From: Microbacterium enclense
GTDB lineage: Bacteria > Actinomycetota > Actinomycetes > Actinomycetales > Microbacteriaceae
Direction of reading: 5' to 3'
Assembly: GCA_038182865.1 (NCBI GenBank)
Contig: CP116226.1
Location: forward strand, 1,984,001-2,048,000
Length of the DNA: 64,000 nucleotides
Position 1 is the stretch's first letter. Each line of letters opens with the position of its first letter. Below are positions 8,463-16,861 of the stretch, piece after piece. The notes below the pieces were generated by a model that was not told the origin of the DNA, made no database searches, and saw only the letters and a list, made by a program, of their open reading frames with translations. The translations under genes and the position numbers were made by a program.

Positions 8463-10103
8463 ATGACCGCCACCCTCGTCGCCCAGAACCTCTCCGGCGG
8501 GTACGGACACCGCACGCTGTTCGAGGGTGTCGACCTCACGGTGGCCCCGGGCGACGTCGTCGGCGTCGTCGGGGCGAACGGTGCCGGCAAATCGACGCTG
8601 CTGCGGCTGCTCGCCGGCGTCGACGAGCCGCAGGGCGGGTCGATCAGCCTCGCCCCCTCCGACGCCTTCGTCGGGTGGTTGCCCCAGGAACACGAGCGCA
8701 TCGCGGGCGAGACCGTCGCGCAGTACATCGCGCGACGAACGGGATGCGCCGAGGCGACGCGGGAGATGGATGCCACGGCCGCCGCCCTCGGCGACCCCGG
8801 CGCCGTGGGGGCCGACGATGCGTACGCCGCGGCGCTGGAGAGGTGGCTCGCCAGCGGCGCCGCCGACCTCGACGAACGGATGCCGATCGTGCTGGCCGAT
8901 CTGGGACTCGAGGTGGGCCCGGATGCCGAGATGACCGGCCTGTCGGGAGGACAAGCGGCACGCGTCGGACTGGCTGCCCTGCTGCTGTCGCGCTTCGACA
9001 TCGCCCTGCTCGACGAACCGACGAACGACCTCGACCTCGACGGACTCGAACGGCTCGAGACGTTCGTGAAGGGTCTTCGCGGGGGAGCGGTGCTCGTCAG
9101 TCACGATCGCGAATTCCTCGCGCGCGCGGTGAGCCGTGTGCTCGAACTCGATCTCGCGCAGAACGCGCACCGCGTGTACGGCGGTGGGTACGACGCGTAC
9201 CTCGAAGAGCGCGCGACCCTGCGTCGGCAGGCGCGCGAGAAGTACGACGAGTACGCCGAGACCAAGGCCGACCTCGTCTCGAGAGCCCGAACGCAGCGCG
9301 AGTGGTCGAGTCAAGGCGTGCGCAACGCCATGAAGAAGGCGCCCGACAACGACAAGATCCGCCGCAAGGCGTCGGCGGAGTCGAGTGAGAAGCAGGCGCA
9401 GAAGGTCCGCCAGATGGAGAGCCGTATCGCGCGGCTCGAAGAAGTCGACGAACCGCGCAAGGAGTGGCAGCTGGAGTTCACGATCGGCTCCGCGCCGCGG
9501 TCGAGCTCTGTGGTGTCGACGCTGTCCGGTGCCGTGTTCCGACAGGGCGATTTCACGCTGGGGCCCGTCTCCCTGCAGGTGAACGCCGGCGAGAGGATCG
9601 GTATCACCGGGCCGAACGGTGCGGGGAAATCGACGCTGCTGCGTGGCATCCTGGGCCGTCAGACGCCGGACGACGGAACCGCGAGCCTCGGAGCCAGCGT
9701 GGAGATCGGCGAGATCGACCAGGCCCGATCCCTGCTGGTCGGAGCGCGTCCGCTGGCGGAGACCTTCGAGGGGTTCGTGCCCGAGATGAACGCGGGCGAG
9801 GTGCGCACGCTGCTGGCGAAGTTCGGGCTCAAGGCCGACCACGTCACGCGTCCCGTCGACGGCCTGTCGCCGGGCGAGCGCACCCGCGCCGGCCTGGCGC
9901 TCCTGCAGGCGCGCGGGGTGAACGTTCTCGTCCTCGACGAGCCGACGAACCACCTCGACCTGCCCGCGATCGAGCAGCTCGAACAGGCGCTGGAGTCCTA
10001 CACGGGGACGCTCCTGCTGGTGACGCATGACCGGCGGATGCTGGCGGCGGTGGAGACTGACCGGCGATGGCGGGTCGAGGCCGGGGTCGTGACCGAGCTG
10101 TAG
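8463..10103 (+). CDS. ABC-F family ATPase
   Basis: A soluble 546-residue protein with two ABC ATPase domains and no membrane segments, as in the ABC-F family of ribosome-associated translation factors and antibiotic-resistance proteins. Walker A motifs are GANGAGKST (near residue 38) and GPNGAGKST (near 382). The signatures are LSGGQAARVGLA and LSPGERTRAGLA; the Walker B/D-loops are LLDEPTNDLDLD and VLDEPTNHLDLP. A charged linker around residues 240-320 (KKAPDNDKIRRKA region) separates the domains. The second signature has SPGE in place of SGGQ, common in ABC-F. It stands alone, facing the next gene convergently. Which ABC-F subgroup is unclear. Confidence 0.92.
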   Translation: MTATLVAQNLSGGYGHRTLFEGVDLTVAPGDVVGVVGANGAGKSTLLRLLAGVDEPQGGSISLAPSDAFVGWLPQEHERIAGETVAQYIARRTGCAEATREMDATAAALGDPGAVGADDAYAAALERWLASGAADLDERMPIVLADLGLEVGPDAEMTGLSGGQAARVGLAALLLSRFDIALLDEPTNDLDLDGLERLETFVKGLRGGAVLVSHDREFLARAVSRVLELDLAQNAHRVYGGGYDAYLEERATLRRQAREKYDEYAETKADLVSRARTQREWSSQGVRNAMKKAPDNDKIRRKASAESSEKQAQKVRQMESRIARLEEVDEPRKEWQLEFTIGSAPRSSSVVSTLSGAVFRQGDFTLGPVSLQVNAGERIGITGPNGAGKSTLLRGILGRQTPDDGTASLGASVEIGEIDQARSLLVGARPLAETFEGFVPEMNAGEVRTLLAKFGLKADHVTRPVDGLSPGERTRAGLALLQARGVNVLVLDEPTNHLDLPAIEQLEQALESYTGTLLLVTHDRRMLAAVETDRRWRVEAGVVTEL

Positions 10104-10140
10104 GGGCGGTTCCGCCTCCACCGGGAGTTCTGCCCGAAGG

Positions 10141-10186
10141 CGTGAACGCTATCCACGCGCAGAAACGCGAGGAGAGCGCGTTCACG
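10141..10186. terminator. Hairpin between convergent genes
   Basis: CGTGAACGC (10141-10149) pairs perfectly with GCGTTCACG (10178-10186), and a second small stem (CGCG around CAGAAA) sits in the loop. It lies between the convergent ABC-F and LysR-like genes, so it could terminate both. There is no U-tract, as is usual in high-GC actinobacteria. Confidence 0.45.
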
Positions 10187-10214
10187 TGCGCCCATCGTGT
10201 TCATACGTGAGGGC

Positions 10215-10568
10215 TCAGCGACCCTGGCGCTTCTTGTAGGGCTTGGGCTGGCCCTTCACAATGGGTGCGCGGCCCTTGCCCTTCGACGCCTTCGCCTTAC
10301 CGCCCCAGGACGCCTTCTGCGTGGGCGCGGGCGCCGGGGCATCGGCGATCCGGCGGTGCGCCTCCTCGAGCAGCAGAACGCCCGCCGGGAGGAGGCGCGT
10401 CGGCGGCGTGCGCTGGACGAGCGGCTGCCCGACCTCCTCCTCGAGCTTGTCGAGCGTCGTGTAGAGGGAGGCGAGGGGGATGCCGAGCTTCTCGGCCGTA
10501 CGGGGGAAGTGCAGCTCCTCGGCGAGGGCGGCGAACCGGCGGAGATGCTCGAGCTTCATGGCATCCAT
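10215..10568 (-). CDS. Small LysR-type winged-helix protein with basic tail
   Basis: A 117-residue protein whose first 60 residues match the N-terminal winged-helix DNA-binding domain of LysR regulators (MKLEHLRRFAALAEELHF, with the AEKLGIPLASLYTTLDKLEE recognition region). There is no LysR effector domain. Instead residues 75-117 form an Ala/Pro linker and a Lys/Arg/Gly-rich tail ending KGQPKPYKKRQGR. It may therefore be a nucleoid- or RNA-binding protein rather than a ligand-responsive regulator. The start is the ATG at 10568 (MDAMKL); the second ATG at 10559 is possible. The longer upstream open frame is not credible by composition. Confidence 0.72.
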   Translation of the reverse strand: MDAMKLEHLRRFAALAEELHFPRTAEKLGIPLASLYTTLDKLEEEVGQPLVQRTPPTRLLPAGVLLLEEAHRRIADAPAPAPTQKASWGGKAKASKGKGRAPIVKGQPKPYKKRQGR

Positions 10569-10617
10569 TCTCCCGGATATGGAGCGTCGACGCGGGCCTG
10601 CTGGCCTCTTTCGACTC

Positions 10618-10649
10618 GCCGAGAGCACACGATCGTGCCGAGAGCACAC
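10618..10649. repeat. 13-bp direct repeat upstream of the LysR-like gene
   Basis: GCCGAGAGCACAC occurs at 10618-10630 and again at 10637-10649 (period 19 bp), 50-81 bp upstream of the minus-strand start at 10568. It is a candidate binding site, possibly for autoregulation. Nothing else was recognised in the 206-bp gap 10569-10774. Confidence 0.4.
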
Positions 10650-10774
10650 ATCGCGTCGCGGCGCGCGCCTGTGGTCTCGCGCGGATCGTGTGACCTGGCG
10701 GGCTCGTCCACACCACCAACCCGGGCCGAGTCCCGACGGGGGTCGACCCCGAGCGGACGGGGCGCCGGCCCCGG

Positions 10775-12325
10775 TCAGGCGGCGGATGCCAGGAAGCGGT
10801 CGGCGGTGCGCAGCGACAGCGCCATGATCGTCAGGGCGGGGTTCGCGGCGATCGCGGACGGGAAGACGGAGTTGTCCGAGATCCACAGGTTGGGGATCTC
10901 GTGCGAGCGGCCGTCGGCGTCGACGACGCCGTCGGACGGGTCGATCGACATGCGGCAGGTGCCGATGGTGTGTGCGGTGCGGGCCAGCACCATCGTCTCG
11001 CGCGCGCCTGCCGCGTCCATCACCCGCAGCATGAACGCCGTCGCGTGCTCGTCGAGCGCCTTCTCGTTCGCACCCGCCGTGAACGTCACACGGGCGCGGG
11101 GGATGCCGAACTCGTCGGTCTCGTCGACGAGCGTCAGACGGTTGTCATCCGACGGCAAGCACTCGGCGTTGATCCCGATGCCGGCCATGAACCGGGACTG
11201 CTCGAGCCGCTGCATGAGCTCGGGACCCCAGAGCCCCCCGCCCCGCACGAGCGTCGTCGAGAAGGTCAGGGGCATCACACCGAGACTTTGCACGAGGTAG
11301 CCCCCGGCGAAATCGGCATCGGCGGGACGCATCATGTCCTCGCTGATGAGCGAGGACGGATACCCCCGGTGTCCGCGCACGGGTTCGTCGAACCGGCCCC
11401 ACACCTGCGTCGCTCCGTGGGCGAGGAAGTTTCGGCCCACCTGACCGTTGTCGTTGGCGAGACCTGTGTGCAGCAGCAGGCGCGGCGTCTCGACCCCGCC
11501 GCCGGCGAGAACGAGCGCGCGGCAGCGCTGGCGGACATCGACGCCGTTCTGTCGGTACACGACCGCGGCGACATGGCCCCGGGCGTCGAGCTCGATGTCG
11601 TGCACCATCGCTTCGGCGCGGATCTCGGCGCCCGCCGCGACCGCCGCGGGCAGGTACGTGTTGGCCGTGGAGGCCTTGGCATCCGTCCGGCATCCCTGGT
11701 GGCACTCGCCGCAGTTGACGCACGCGCCGCGCTCGCCATGGTGATCCTGCAGACGAGCGCGGGTGAGGACCGCGGCGGGGGCGTCGGCCCACCGGACACC
11801 GAGTGCGTCGCAACCCTTGGCGACCAGATTCGCGGGCGCGTTGCGCTTCGCCGGCGCGTAGGCGTACCGGCGCGAGGGGTCCCACGGATACGGGCTCGGT
11901 CCGGAGACGCCGATGTCACCCTCGACGCGCTCGACGTACGACAGCAACTCGTCGGGATCGACGGGCCAATCGCGGCCCTCGCCCGTCTCGGTGCGCAGAG
12001 AAAGGTCGCGGCGGTCGGGCCGCGGGGTGAAGGCACCCCAGTGCAGCATCGACCCGCCGACGCCGCGGCCGCTGTTGTTCGGGCCGAACGCGGTGGGATC
12101 GTCGCCGCCGCTCAGACGCTCGGACATCCAGTTGATCTCGACGGCTTCCGTCTCGTCGGGCGTGAGGTCGTCGAGCGCGAAGTGACGGCCCGCCTCGAGC
12201 GCGACGACGCGCAGTCCCTTGCCCGCCAGCTCCGCCGTGAGGGGAGCCCCTCCGGCGCCCGTGCCGACCACGATGACATCGACGATCTCGTCGGTGCCGA
12301 AGGTCCGCATCTTCTCGAGGTTCAT
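10775..12325 (-). CDS. GMC family oxidoreductase
   Basis: A 516-residue flavoenzyme of the glucose-methanol-choline family. The FAD-binding motif VIVVGTGAGGAPLTAELAGKG starts near residue 18. A cysteine-rich stretch (CVNCGECHQGC, near residue 195) is typical of bacterial gluconate- and cholesterol-oxidase-like members. The C-terminal domain has the active-site His in HTIGTCRM and the Asn/Pro in ANPALTIMALS. It probably oxidises an alcohol or sugar. It overlaps by 4 bp the upstream gene, whose C-terminal domain resembles the small subunit of gluconate 2-dehydrogenase, so the two products likely form one enzyme. No signal peptide is visible. Substrate unknown. Confidence 0.9.
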   Translation of the reverse strand: MNLEKMRTFGTDEIVDVIVVGTGAGGAPLTAELAGKGLRVVALEAGRHFALDDLTPDETEAVEINWMSERLSGGDDPTAFGPNNSGRGVGGSMLHWGAFTPRPDRRDLSLRTETGEGRDWPVDPDELLSYVERVEGDIGVSGPSPYPWDPSRRYAYAPAKRNAPANLVAKGCDALGVRWADAPAAVLTRARLQDHHGERGACVNCGECHQGCRTDAKASTANTYLPAAVAAGAEIRAEAMVHDIELDARGHVAAVVYRQNGVDVRQRCRALVLAGGGVETPRLLLHTGLANDNGQVGRNFLAHGATQVWGRFDEPVRGHRGYPSSLISEDMMRPADADFAGGYLVQSLGVMPLTFSTTLVRGGGLWGPELMQRLEQSRFMAGIGINAECLPSDDNRLTLVDETDEFGIPRARVTFTAGANEKALDEHATAFMLRVMDAAGARETMVLARTAHTIGTCRMSIDPSDGVVDADGRSHEIPNLWISDNSVFPSAIAANPALTIMALSLRTADRFLASAA

Positions 12326-13704
12326 GCCGCGTCTCCCGTCGCGATCGAGCCGCCGACACCGGCCGGCTCCCAGTCTTCACGGCGCCCGAGGCGCAGCTCC
12401 ACGTACCCGCGGATGGGGCTTCCGCCGGTGGCGAAGCCGTCGTAGCCGACGCGCGCCATGCTCGCGGGGTGAGCGAGCCACTGGCGGACGAGGTCGTTGC
12501 GGACGTCTTCGAGCCAGAGCTTCAACCGAGCCGGGTCGAGGGGGCCCTCGGCGTCCGTGCTCCCCTCGATCGCGGTGCGCAGCACTGCTTCCCGGTCGGT
12601 GGGGTCGGCCGGCCACACCGCGGCGAGGGTGTCGAGACCGGCGCGATACGCCTCGGAGTCGGCGGGCAGATCGGCGTTGCGCCATCCGTCGCCCTCGCCG
12701 CGGGCGAGCTGCGTGTCGACGCGCGCGGCGAGGTCGATCGCCGGCCCCTCCTGCGGCACGACCAGGTCAGCGATCTCGCGGAGCAGGGTCAGCTGCGCCA
12801 CGTCGAGCACCTCGGGCGCGTATCCCCGGTCGTCGGGGACGGCACGGCGGTTCAGGACGCCGCGTACGCGGGCATCGACGCGGTCGCCGGCGATGAGCGC
12901 GGACCAGTCGTCGGGCACGGCGGGGCCGATCAGCACCTCGTCGTCGACGAAGTGCGCGATGGCGTCGGCGGCCTCGTCGGCGCGCTCGAGGGGGATCAGG
13001 TGGCCGGTGTCGGCGAGGGCCACGAAGCGCGCGCGGGGATACACGGATGCCAGCAGGCCGGGCTGGGCAGCAGCGCCGAGATCGTCGTCATCGGCGCCGG
13101 CCAGCACGAGCACGGGGAGGTCGAGGGTCCCCACCTCCGCGGAGGCGTCGACGCGGCTGCCGGTCTGCAGCCACGCACGCCACGCGTCGGGGGAGGTGCG
13201 CTGCAGATCGGTCACGGCGTCGCGGTGGGCGTCGGGGGAGAGCGGCTCGGCCGTGTTCTGATCGATGAAGGTGTCGGCATCCTGTTCCGAGATGCCCCCG
13301 TCGGCGACCCAGGCCAGCATGCGCTCGCGGCGCTGCTCGTCCATCGGCTCGGGACGAGGGGGCGACGGCGCCAGGAGGACCAGACCGCTCAGCCCGAACA
13401 GGGGGGCATCGCCCCGCAGGACGCGGGATGCCACGAGCGCGGCGATCTTGCCGCCCATGCTGTGCCCGCCGAGCATCCAGCGACCGCGGGCGTGGCGGAC
13501 GAGGTGCGCGATGACGTGGTCGACCGTGGCGTCGAGCGAGGAGTCGGTCAGGTCGGCGGCGGATCCGAAGCCGGGGAGGTCGATCCCTTCGACCCGCACG
13601 CGGCCGTCGAGACGCTCGGCGAGGCGGTTGAAGGAGCCGGCGCTCGCGCCGAGCGCGTGCAGCAGGAAGAGGGTGACGGGTGGCATGTCTTCACGCTCGC
13701 TCAC
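12322..13704 (-). CDS. Alpha/beta-hydrolase fused to gluconate 2-dehydrogenase subunit 3-like domain
   Basis: A 460-residue two-domain protein. Residues 1-270 form an alpha/beta-hydrolase with the nucleophile elbow GGHSMGG (Ser82), a probable acid in VLAGADDDD and the His in DTGHLIPLE. Residues 290-460 resemble the gluconate 2-dehydrogenase subunit 3/gamma family (LREIADLVVP near the start of the domain, VGYDGFATGGSPIRGY near the end). That subunit normally pairs with a GMC flavoprotein, and a GMC gene follows with a 4-bp overlap. Fusion to a hydrolase suggests ester or lactone hydrolysis linked to oxidation. No Tat or Sec signal is visible, unlike many free-standing subunit 3 proteins. Start GTG 13704, or ATG 13686. 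Confidence 0.82.
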   Translation of the reverse strand: MSEREDMPPVTLFLLHALGASAGSFNRLAERLDGRVRVEGIDLPGFGSAADLTDSSLDATVDHVIAHLVRHARGRWMLGGHSMGGKIAALVASRVLRGDAPLFGLSGLVLLAPSPPRPEPMDEQRRERMLAWVADGGISEQDADTFIDQNTAEPLSPDAHRDAVTDLQRTSPDAWRAWLQTGSRVDASAEVGTLDLPVLVLAGADDDDLGAAAQPGLLASVYPRARFVALADTGHLIPLERADEAADAIAHFVDDEVLIGPAVPDDWSALIAGDRVDARVRGVLNRRAVPDDRGYAPEVLDVAQLTLLREIADLVVPQEGPAIDLAARVDTQLARGEGDGWRNADLPADSEAYRAGLDTLAAVWPADPTDREAVLRTAIEGSTDAEGPLDPARLKLWLEDVRNDLVRQWLAHPASMARVGYDGFATGGSPIRGYVELRLGRREDWEPAGVGGSIATGDAA

Positions 13705-13899
13705 GGAGCTCGTCGGAACGGGTCGCTTGCGGATCGGCGCGATATGCGCAAGGGCGTTGAGCGGCGGAAGGACCTCGGGGCGGGCCGGACTCCGGAGAAG
13801 TCCCGCCGGGCGCCGCGACGCGCCGGGCGGGGAGGGCGGATCGCGCGAAAAGTCAGGAGTTCGGCCCGCGACATGGATCCGGATCGACTCCGCGAACGG

Positions 13900-13935
13900 C
13901 GAACGCCCCGGGCCGCGCGGGAGCCGGGGCGTTCG
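13900..13935 (-). terminator. Terminator hairpin of the SDR gene
   Basis: CGAACGCCCCGG (13900-13911) and CCGGGGCGTTCG (13924-13935) form a perfect 12-bp stem with a 12-nt loop, starting 11 bp beyond the minus-strand SDR stop. The remaining gap down to 13705 shows no gene and would carry the promoter of the hydrolase-GMC pair. Confidence 0.65.
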
Positions 13936-13945
13936 CGTCGCGGGG

Positions 13946-14848
13946 TCAGGGAGTGACCATGCCGCCGTTGACGTTGAGCGTCTCGCCGGAGACGTAGCTG
14001 GACTCCGCGGAGGCGAGGAAGACGAAGGCCGGCGCGATCTCGGCGGGCTGGCCGGCGCGCTGGTAGGTGCTCTCGTCGTCGAAGTGCTCCATCTGGTCGT
14101 CCGAGACGCCCTGGCTCACCTGCAGCGCCGACCACGTGGGGCCGGGGGCGACGACGTTGACCCGGATGCCCCGGGAGGCCAGCTGCTGGGCGAGGCCCTT
14201 CGACAGGTTGTTGATCGCGGCCTTCGTCGCGGCGTAGTCGAGCCGGTCGGGCGCGGGGACGTACGCCTCGAGCGAGGCCGTGTTGATGATCGTCCCGCCC
14301 TCGGGCAGGTGGGCGAGCGCCGCCTTGGTGATCCAGAAGGGCGCGAACACGTTCGTGCGGAACGTCTGCTCGAACTGCTCGTCGGACAGCTCCTCGACCC
14401 GCTCGACCATCACCTGCTTGCCGGCGTTGTTCACGACGATGTCCAGACCGCCGAGCGCTTCCGCGGCCCGGGCGACGAGCTCGCGGCACGCGCCGGGCTC
14501 GGTGATGTCGGTCGCGATCGAGACGCCGGTGCGGCCGGCATCCCGGATCTGGGAGAGGACGTGGTCGGCGTCGCGCTGCTCGTCGGGCAGGTGCACGATG
14601 GCGACGTCGGCGCCCTCGCGGGCGAAGGCGATCGCGACGGCGCCGCCGATGCCGGAGTCGCCGCCGGTGATGAGCGCCCTGCGCCCGACGAGGCGGCCGA
14701 GGCCCCGGTAGGTCTTCTCCCCGAGATCGGGCACGGGGGTCATGTCGGCCTGGACACCCGGCTCGGGCTGATGCTGGACGGGCGGCTCGACCCGGTCGTA
14801 GCGCGTGACGGGGTTGTCGAAGGTGAACTGGTCTCGTTCGGTGCTCAT
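13946..14848 (-). CDS. SDR family oxidoreductase, YdaD/YghA-like
   Basis: A 300-residue short-chain dehydrogenase with an N-terminal extension of about 45 residues before the Rossmann fold, as in the general-stress YdaD/YghA group. The NAD(P) motif TGGDSGIGG lies near residue 61, NNAG near 140, and the catalytic Ser and YAATK in the TASLEAY...YAATKAAI region near residue 190. The substrate is unknown; relatives reduce aldehydes or ketones and are stress-induced. It is a single gene, divergent from the secreted protease-like gene and followed by its own hairpin terminator. Confidence 0.9.
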   Translation of the reverse strand: MSTERDQFTFDNPVTRYDRVEPPVQHQPEPGVQADMTPVPDLGEKTYRGLGRLVGRRALITGGDSGIGGAVAIAFAREGADVAIVHLPDEQRDADHVLSQIRDAGRTGVSIATDITEPGACRELVARAAEALGGLDIVVNNAGKQVMVERVEELSDEQFEQTFRTNVFAPFWITKAALAHLPEGGTIINTASLEAYVPAPDRLDYAATKAAINNLSKGLAQQLASRGIRVNVVAPGPTWSALQVSQGVSDDQMEHFDDESTYQRAGQPAEIAPAFVFLASAESSYVSGETLNVNGGMVTP

Positions 14849-14947
14849 GACCCGAGGGTAGGCAGGGGAGTCCGCGCCGGGGGCGGCCTTGACGGATGGA
14901 GGACAGCTGATCTCCCCGCGGTGCTCAGCGAGCGCTGGGGTTATCCA

Positions 14948-14953
14948 TAGGAT
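14948..14953 (+). promoter_or_regulatory. Possible -10 box upstream of the protease-like gene
   Basis: A TAGGAT hexamer lies 72 bp before the GTG at 15025, in the 176-bp divergent gap 14849-15024. It is identical to the pyrG -10-like box. A matching -35 is not clear. Confidence 0.3.
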
Positions 14954-15024
14954 GAACTCAGGGTGCCCCGTCCGGTCCAGGGGAGAGCCCGACGAAGCCG
15001 CGGACCGACGGACCGGAGACCTGC

Positions 15025-16803
15025 GTGCGCACGAAAATCCTCTCGACCCTGGCGGTCGCCGTCCTTGCTGTCGGCGCCGCCGCCGCGGTCCCTCTCACCG
15101 CCTCCGCGGCAGAGGACTGCCGAACCATCCCCGTCAACGCCGACTCGGAGCTCACGTCTGATATCGCTCGAGCCGACTTCGGTGTCGACGGGACGGGCAT
15201 CAAGGTGGGCATCATCTCGGGCTCGTTCAACCTCGTGGACACCGGGAGCACCTGGGAGCAGAACATCGCGCAGGGCCTGCTGCCGGGGGAGGGGAACCCC
15301 TGCGGATGGACCACCCCCGTCGTCCGCCTGAGCGAGCCGGATACGAACGTGGTGCCGGCGTCGCTCATCACGGACGAGGGTCGGGCGATGGCGCAGGTCG
15401 TGCACGGCATCGCCCCCGGGGCGGAGCTCTTCTACGCCGAGGGCGTCGGTCAGGGACTCGCCCAGGCGATCCAGCAGCTGCGCGGCGCCGGTGTCGACAT
15501 CATCGTCGACGACCTGATCGCCGCCGACGAGACCGTGTACCAGGTGTCCGCCCAGACCGCCGCCATCGAGGAGGCCGTCGCCTCGGGCGTGACCTACCTC
15601 ACCGCCGCCGGCAACAACACTCTGGTGAGCCTCGAGCGGCGCCGCACCGGGAATGAGCTGGTTCCGATCGGCAACTGGGAGACCGTGGCCTACCGCCCCG
15701 CGCCGTGCGACCCCTCGGTGAAGGTGACGGTGACCGCACCGTTCACGGGATACGACTGCATGGACTTCGATGCGACCGAGGGCGTCCGCACGGTCTCGTC
15801 GCTCGTGACCGTTCCCGCTGAGCTCGCCGAGCCCGAGACGGTCGCCCAGCCGACCGTCATCATGCAGTGGGCGGAGCCGGACGGCGCCGCGAAGGCGGCG
15901 TTCTCGATCGTCGCGACCGGCGGTACCGCTGACGGCACGGTGATCGCGAGCGACCCGACCTACCCGGCCGCCGCGGGACGCATCTCGATCAACGTCCCAC
16001 CGATCGTGCGCGACGATCTTCCGGCGAACGAGGTGACGGTGGGGCTGTCGATCGTGCGCATGACCACGGGGACGCCCGAGACCGACATCACCCCCGCGCT
16101 GCGCCTCGTCTTCCCGACGGACGGCCCGCAGTGGATCGCCAGCAGCGACGAGGTCGCCTCGAACGAGTTGGACACCGTGGGACGCTCGATCGTCGGCCAC
16201 AACGCCGCGCCGTCGGCGCTCACCGTCGCCGCGACCGGCGCGGGCGACGAGGGCCAGCTGGAGCAGTTCAGCTCGCTCGGGCCCGCATCGCCGGTGTACT
16301 TCGACGTGACCGGTGCGCCTGTCGCCGATCCGCGGACGATTTCCAAGCCCACCATTCTGTCGGTCGACGGGATCGAGCAGAACGCCCTCACCGAGGGCGA
16401 GGAGATCCAGCCCGGTGTCTGGCTCTTCAACGGCACCTCGGCGGCGACGCCCAGCGCCGGCGCGGTGGCCGCGCTCGCGCTGCAGCTGAATCCCGCCCTC
16501 ACTCCCGCCGAGCTGGGGCGCCTCATCGAGCAGTCGACGACGCCCGATCGCTCGATCTATCCGTCGATCGCCGATCGGGATGCCGTCGGCTCGGGCCTCG
16601 TGAACGCGCAGGCGCTGCTCACCGCGGTCCAGGCCACCCTGCCCGCGCCGCAGCCGGGCGAGGCGCCCCCGCGTCCCACGCTCGCGGCATCGGGACTGAC
16701 CGATGGGGGGACGGCGGTGCCCCTCGGCCTCGTTCTCCTCACCCTCGGTCTGGCGGTCGTCGTGACGGTGCGCGTGCGGCGTAAGACGGGCGACACCCGC
16801 TGA
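15025..16803 (+). CDS. Secreted, wall/membrane-anchored subtilase-like (S8) protein, atypical active site
   Basis: 592 residues: a Sec signal peptide (about 1-29, ending TASAA), a subtilase-like domain (about 45-540), and a C-terminal anchor with LAASG (553-557), a hydrophobic helix and a basic tail. The Ser motif GTSAATP (Ser472) and oxyanion AAGNN (Asn197) are intact. Where subtilisins have the catalytic Asp, this protein reads ISGSF (64-68); where they have HGT it reads DEGRAM (Glu118). It may use a sedolisin-like Glu arrangement or be a pseudo-peptidase. LAASG plus helix plus arginines resembles a LAXTG sortase signal with Ser for Thr. GTG start; no partner gene nearby. Confidence 0.8.
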   Translation: MRTKILSTLAVAVLAVGAAAAVPLTASAAEDCRTIPVNADSELTSDIARADFGVDGTGIKVGIISGSFNLVDTGSTWEQNIAQGLLPGEGNPCGWTTPVVRLSEPDTNVVPASLITDEGRAMAQVVHGIAPGAELFYAEGVGQGLAQAIQQLRGAGVDIIVDDLIAADETVYQVSAQTAAIEEAVASGVTYLTAAGNNTLVSLERRRTGNELVPIGNWETVAYRPAPCDPSVKVTVTAPFTGYDCMDFDATEGVRTVSSLVTVPAELAEPETVAQPTVIMQWAEPDGAAKAAFSIVATGGTADGTVIASDPTYPAAAGRISINVPPIVRDDLPANEVTVGLSIVRMTTGTPETDITPALRLVFPTDGPQWIASSDEVASNELDTVGRSIVGHNAAPSALTVAATGAGDEGQLEQFSSLGPASPVYFDVTGAPVADPRTISKPTILSVDGIEQNALTEGEEIQPGVWLFNGTSAATPSAGAVAALALQLNPALTPAELGRLIEQSTTPDRSIYPSIADRDAVGSGLVNAQALLTAVQATLPAPQPGEAPPRPTLAASGLTDGGTAVPLGLVLLTLGLAVVVTVRVRRKTGDTR

Positions 16804-16808
16804 TCCGA

Positions 16809-16850
16809 CCGCGCACCCGATGCGCCCCGATCGGGGTGCCGGGTGCGCGG
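16809..16850. terminator. Bidirectional terminator hairpin
   Basis: CCGCGCACCCG (16809-16819) pairs with CGGGTGCGCGG (16840-16850), and the intervening GCGCCCCGATCGGGGTGC adds a nearly continuous inner stem. It lies between the convergent protease-like and LacI genes. Confidence 0.7.
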
Positions 16851-16861
16851 CGGGTCGTCTG

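Noticed and set aside
7368..10121. 917-residue open frame antisense to xerD and the ABC-F gene
   Set aside because: Both plus-strand genes have complete catalytic motifs; the antisense product has no recognisable domain and shadow-like composition.
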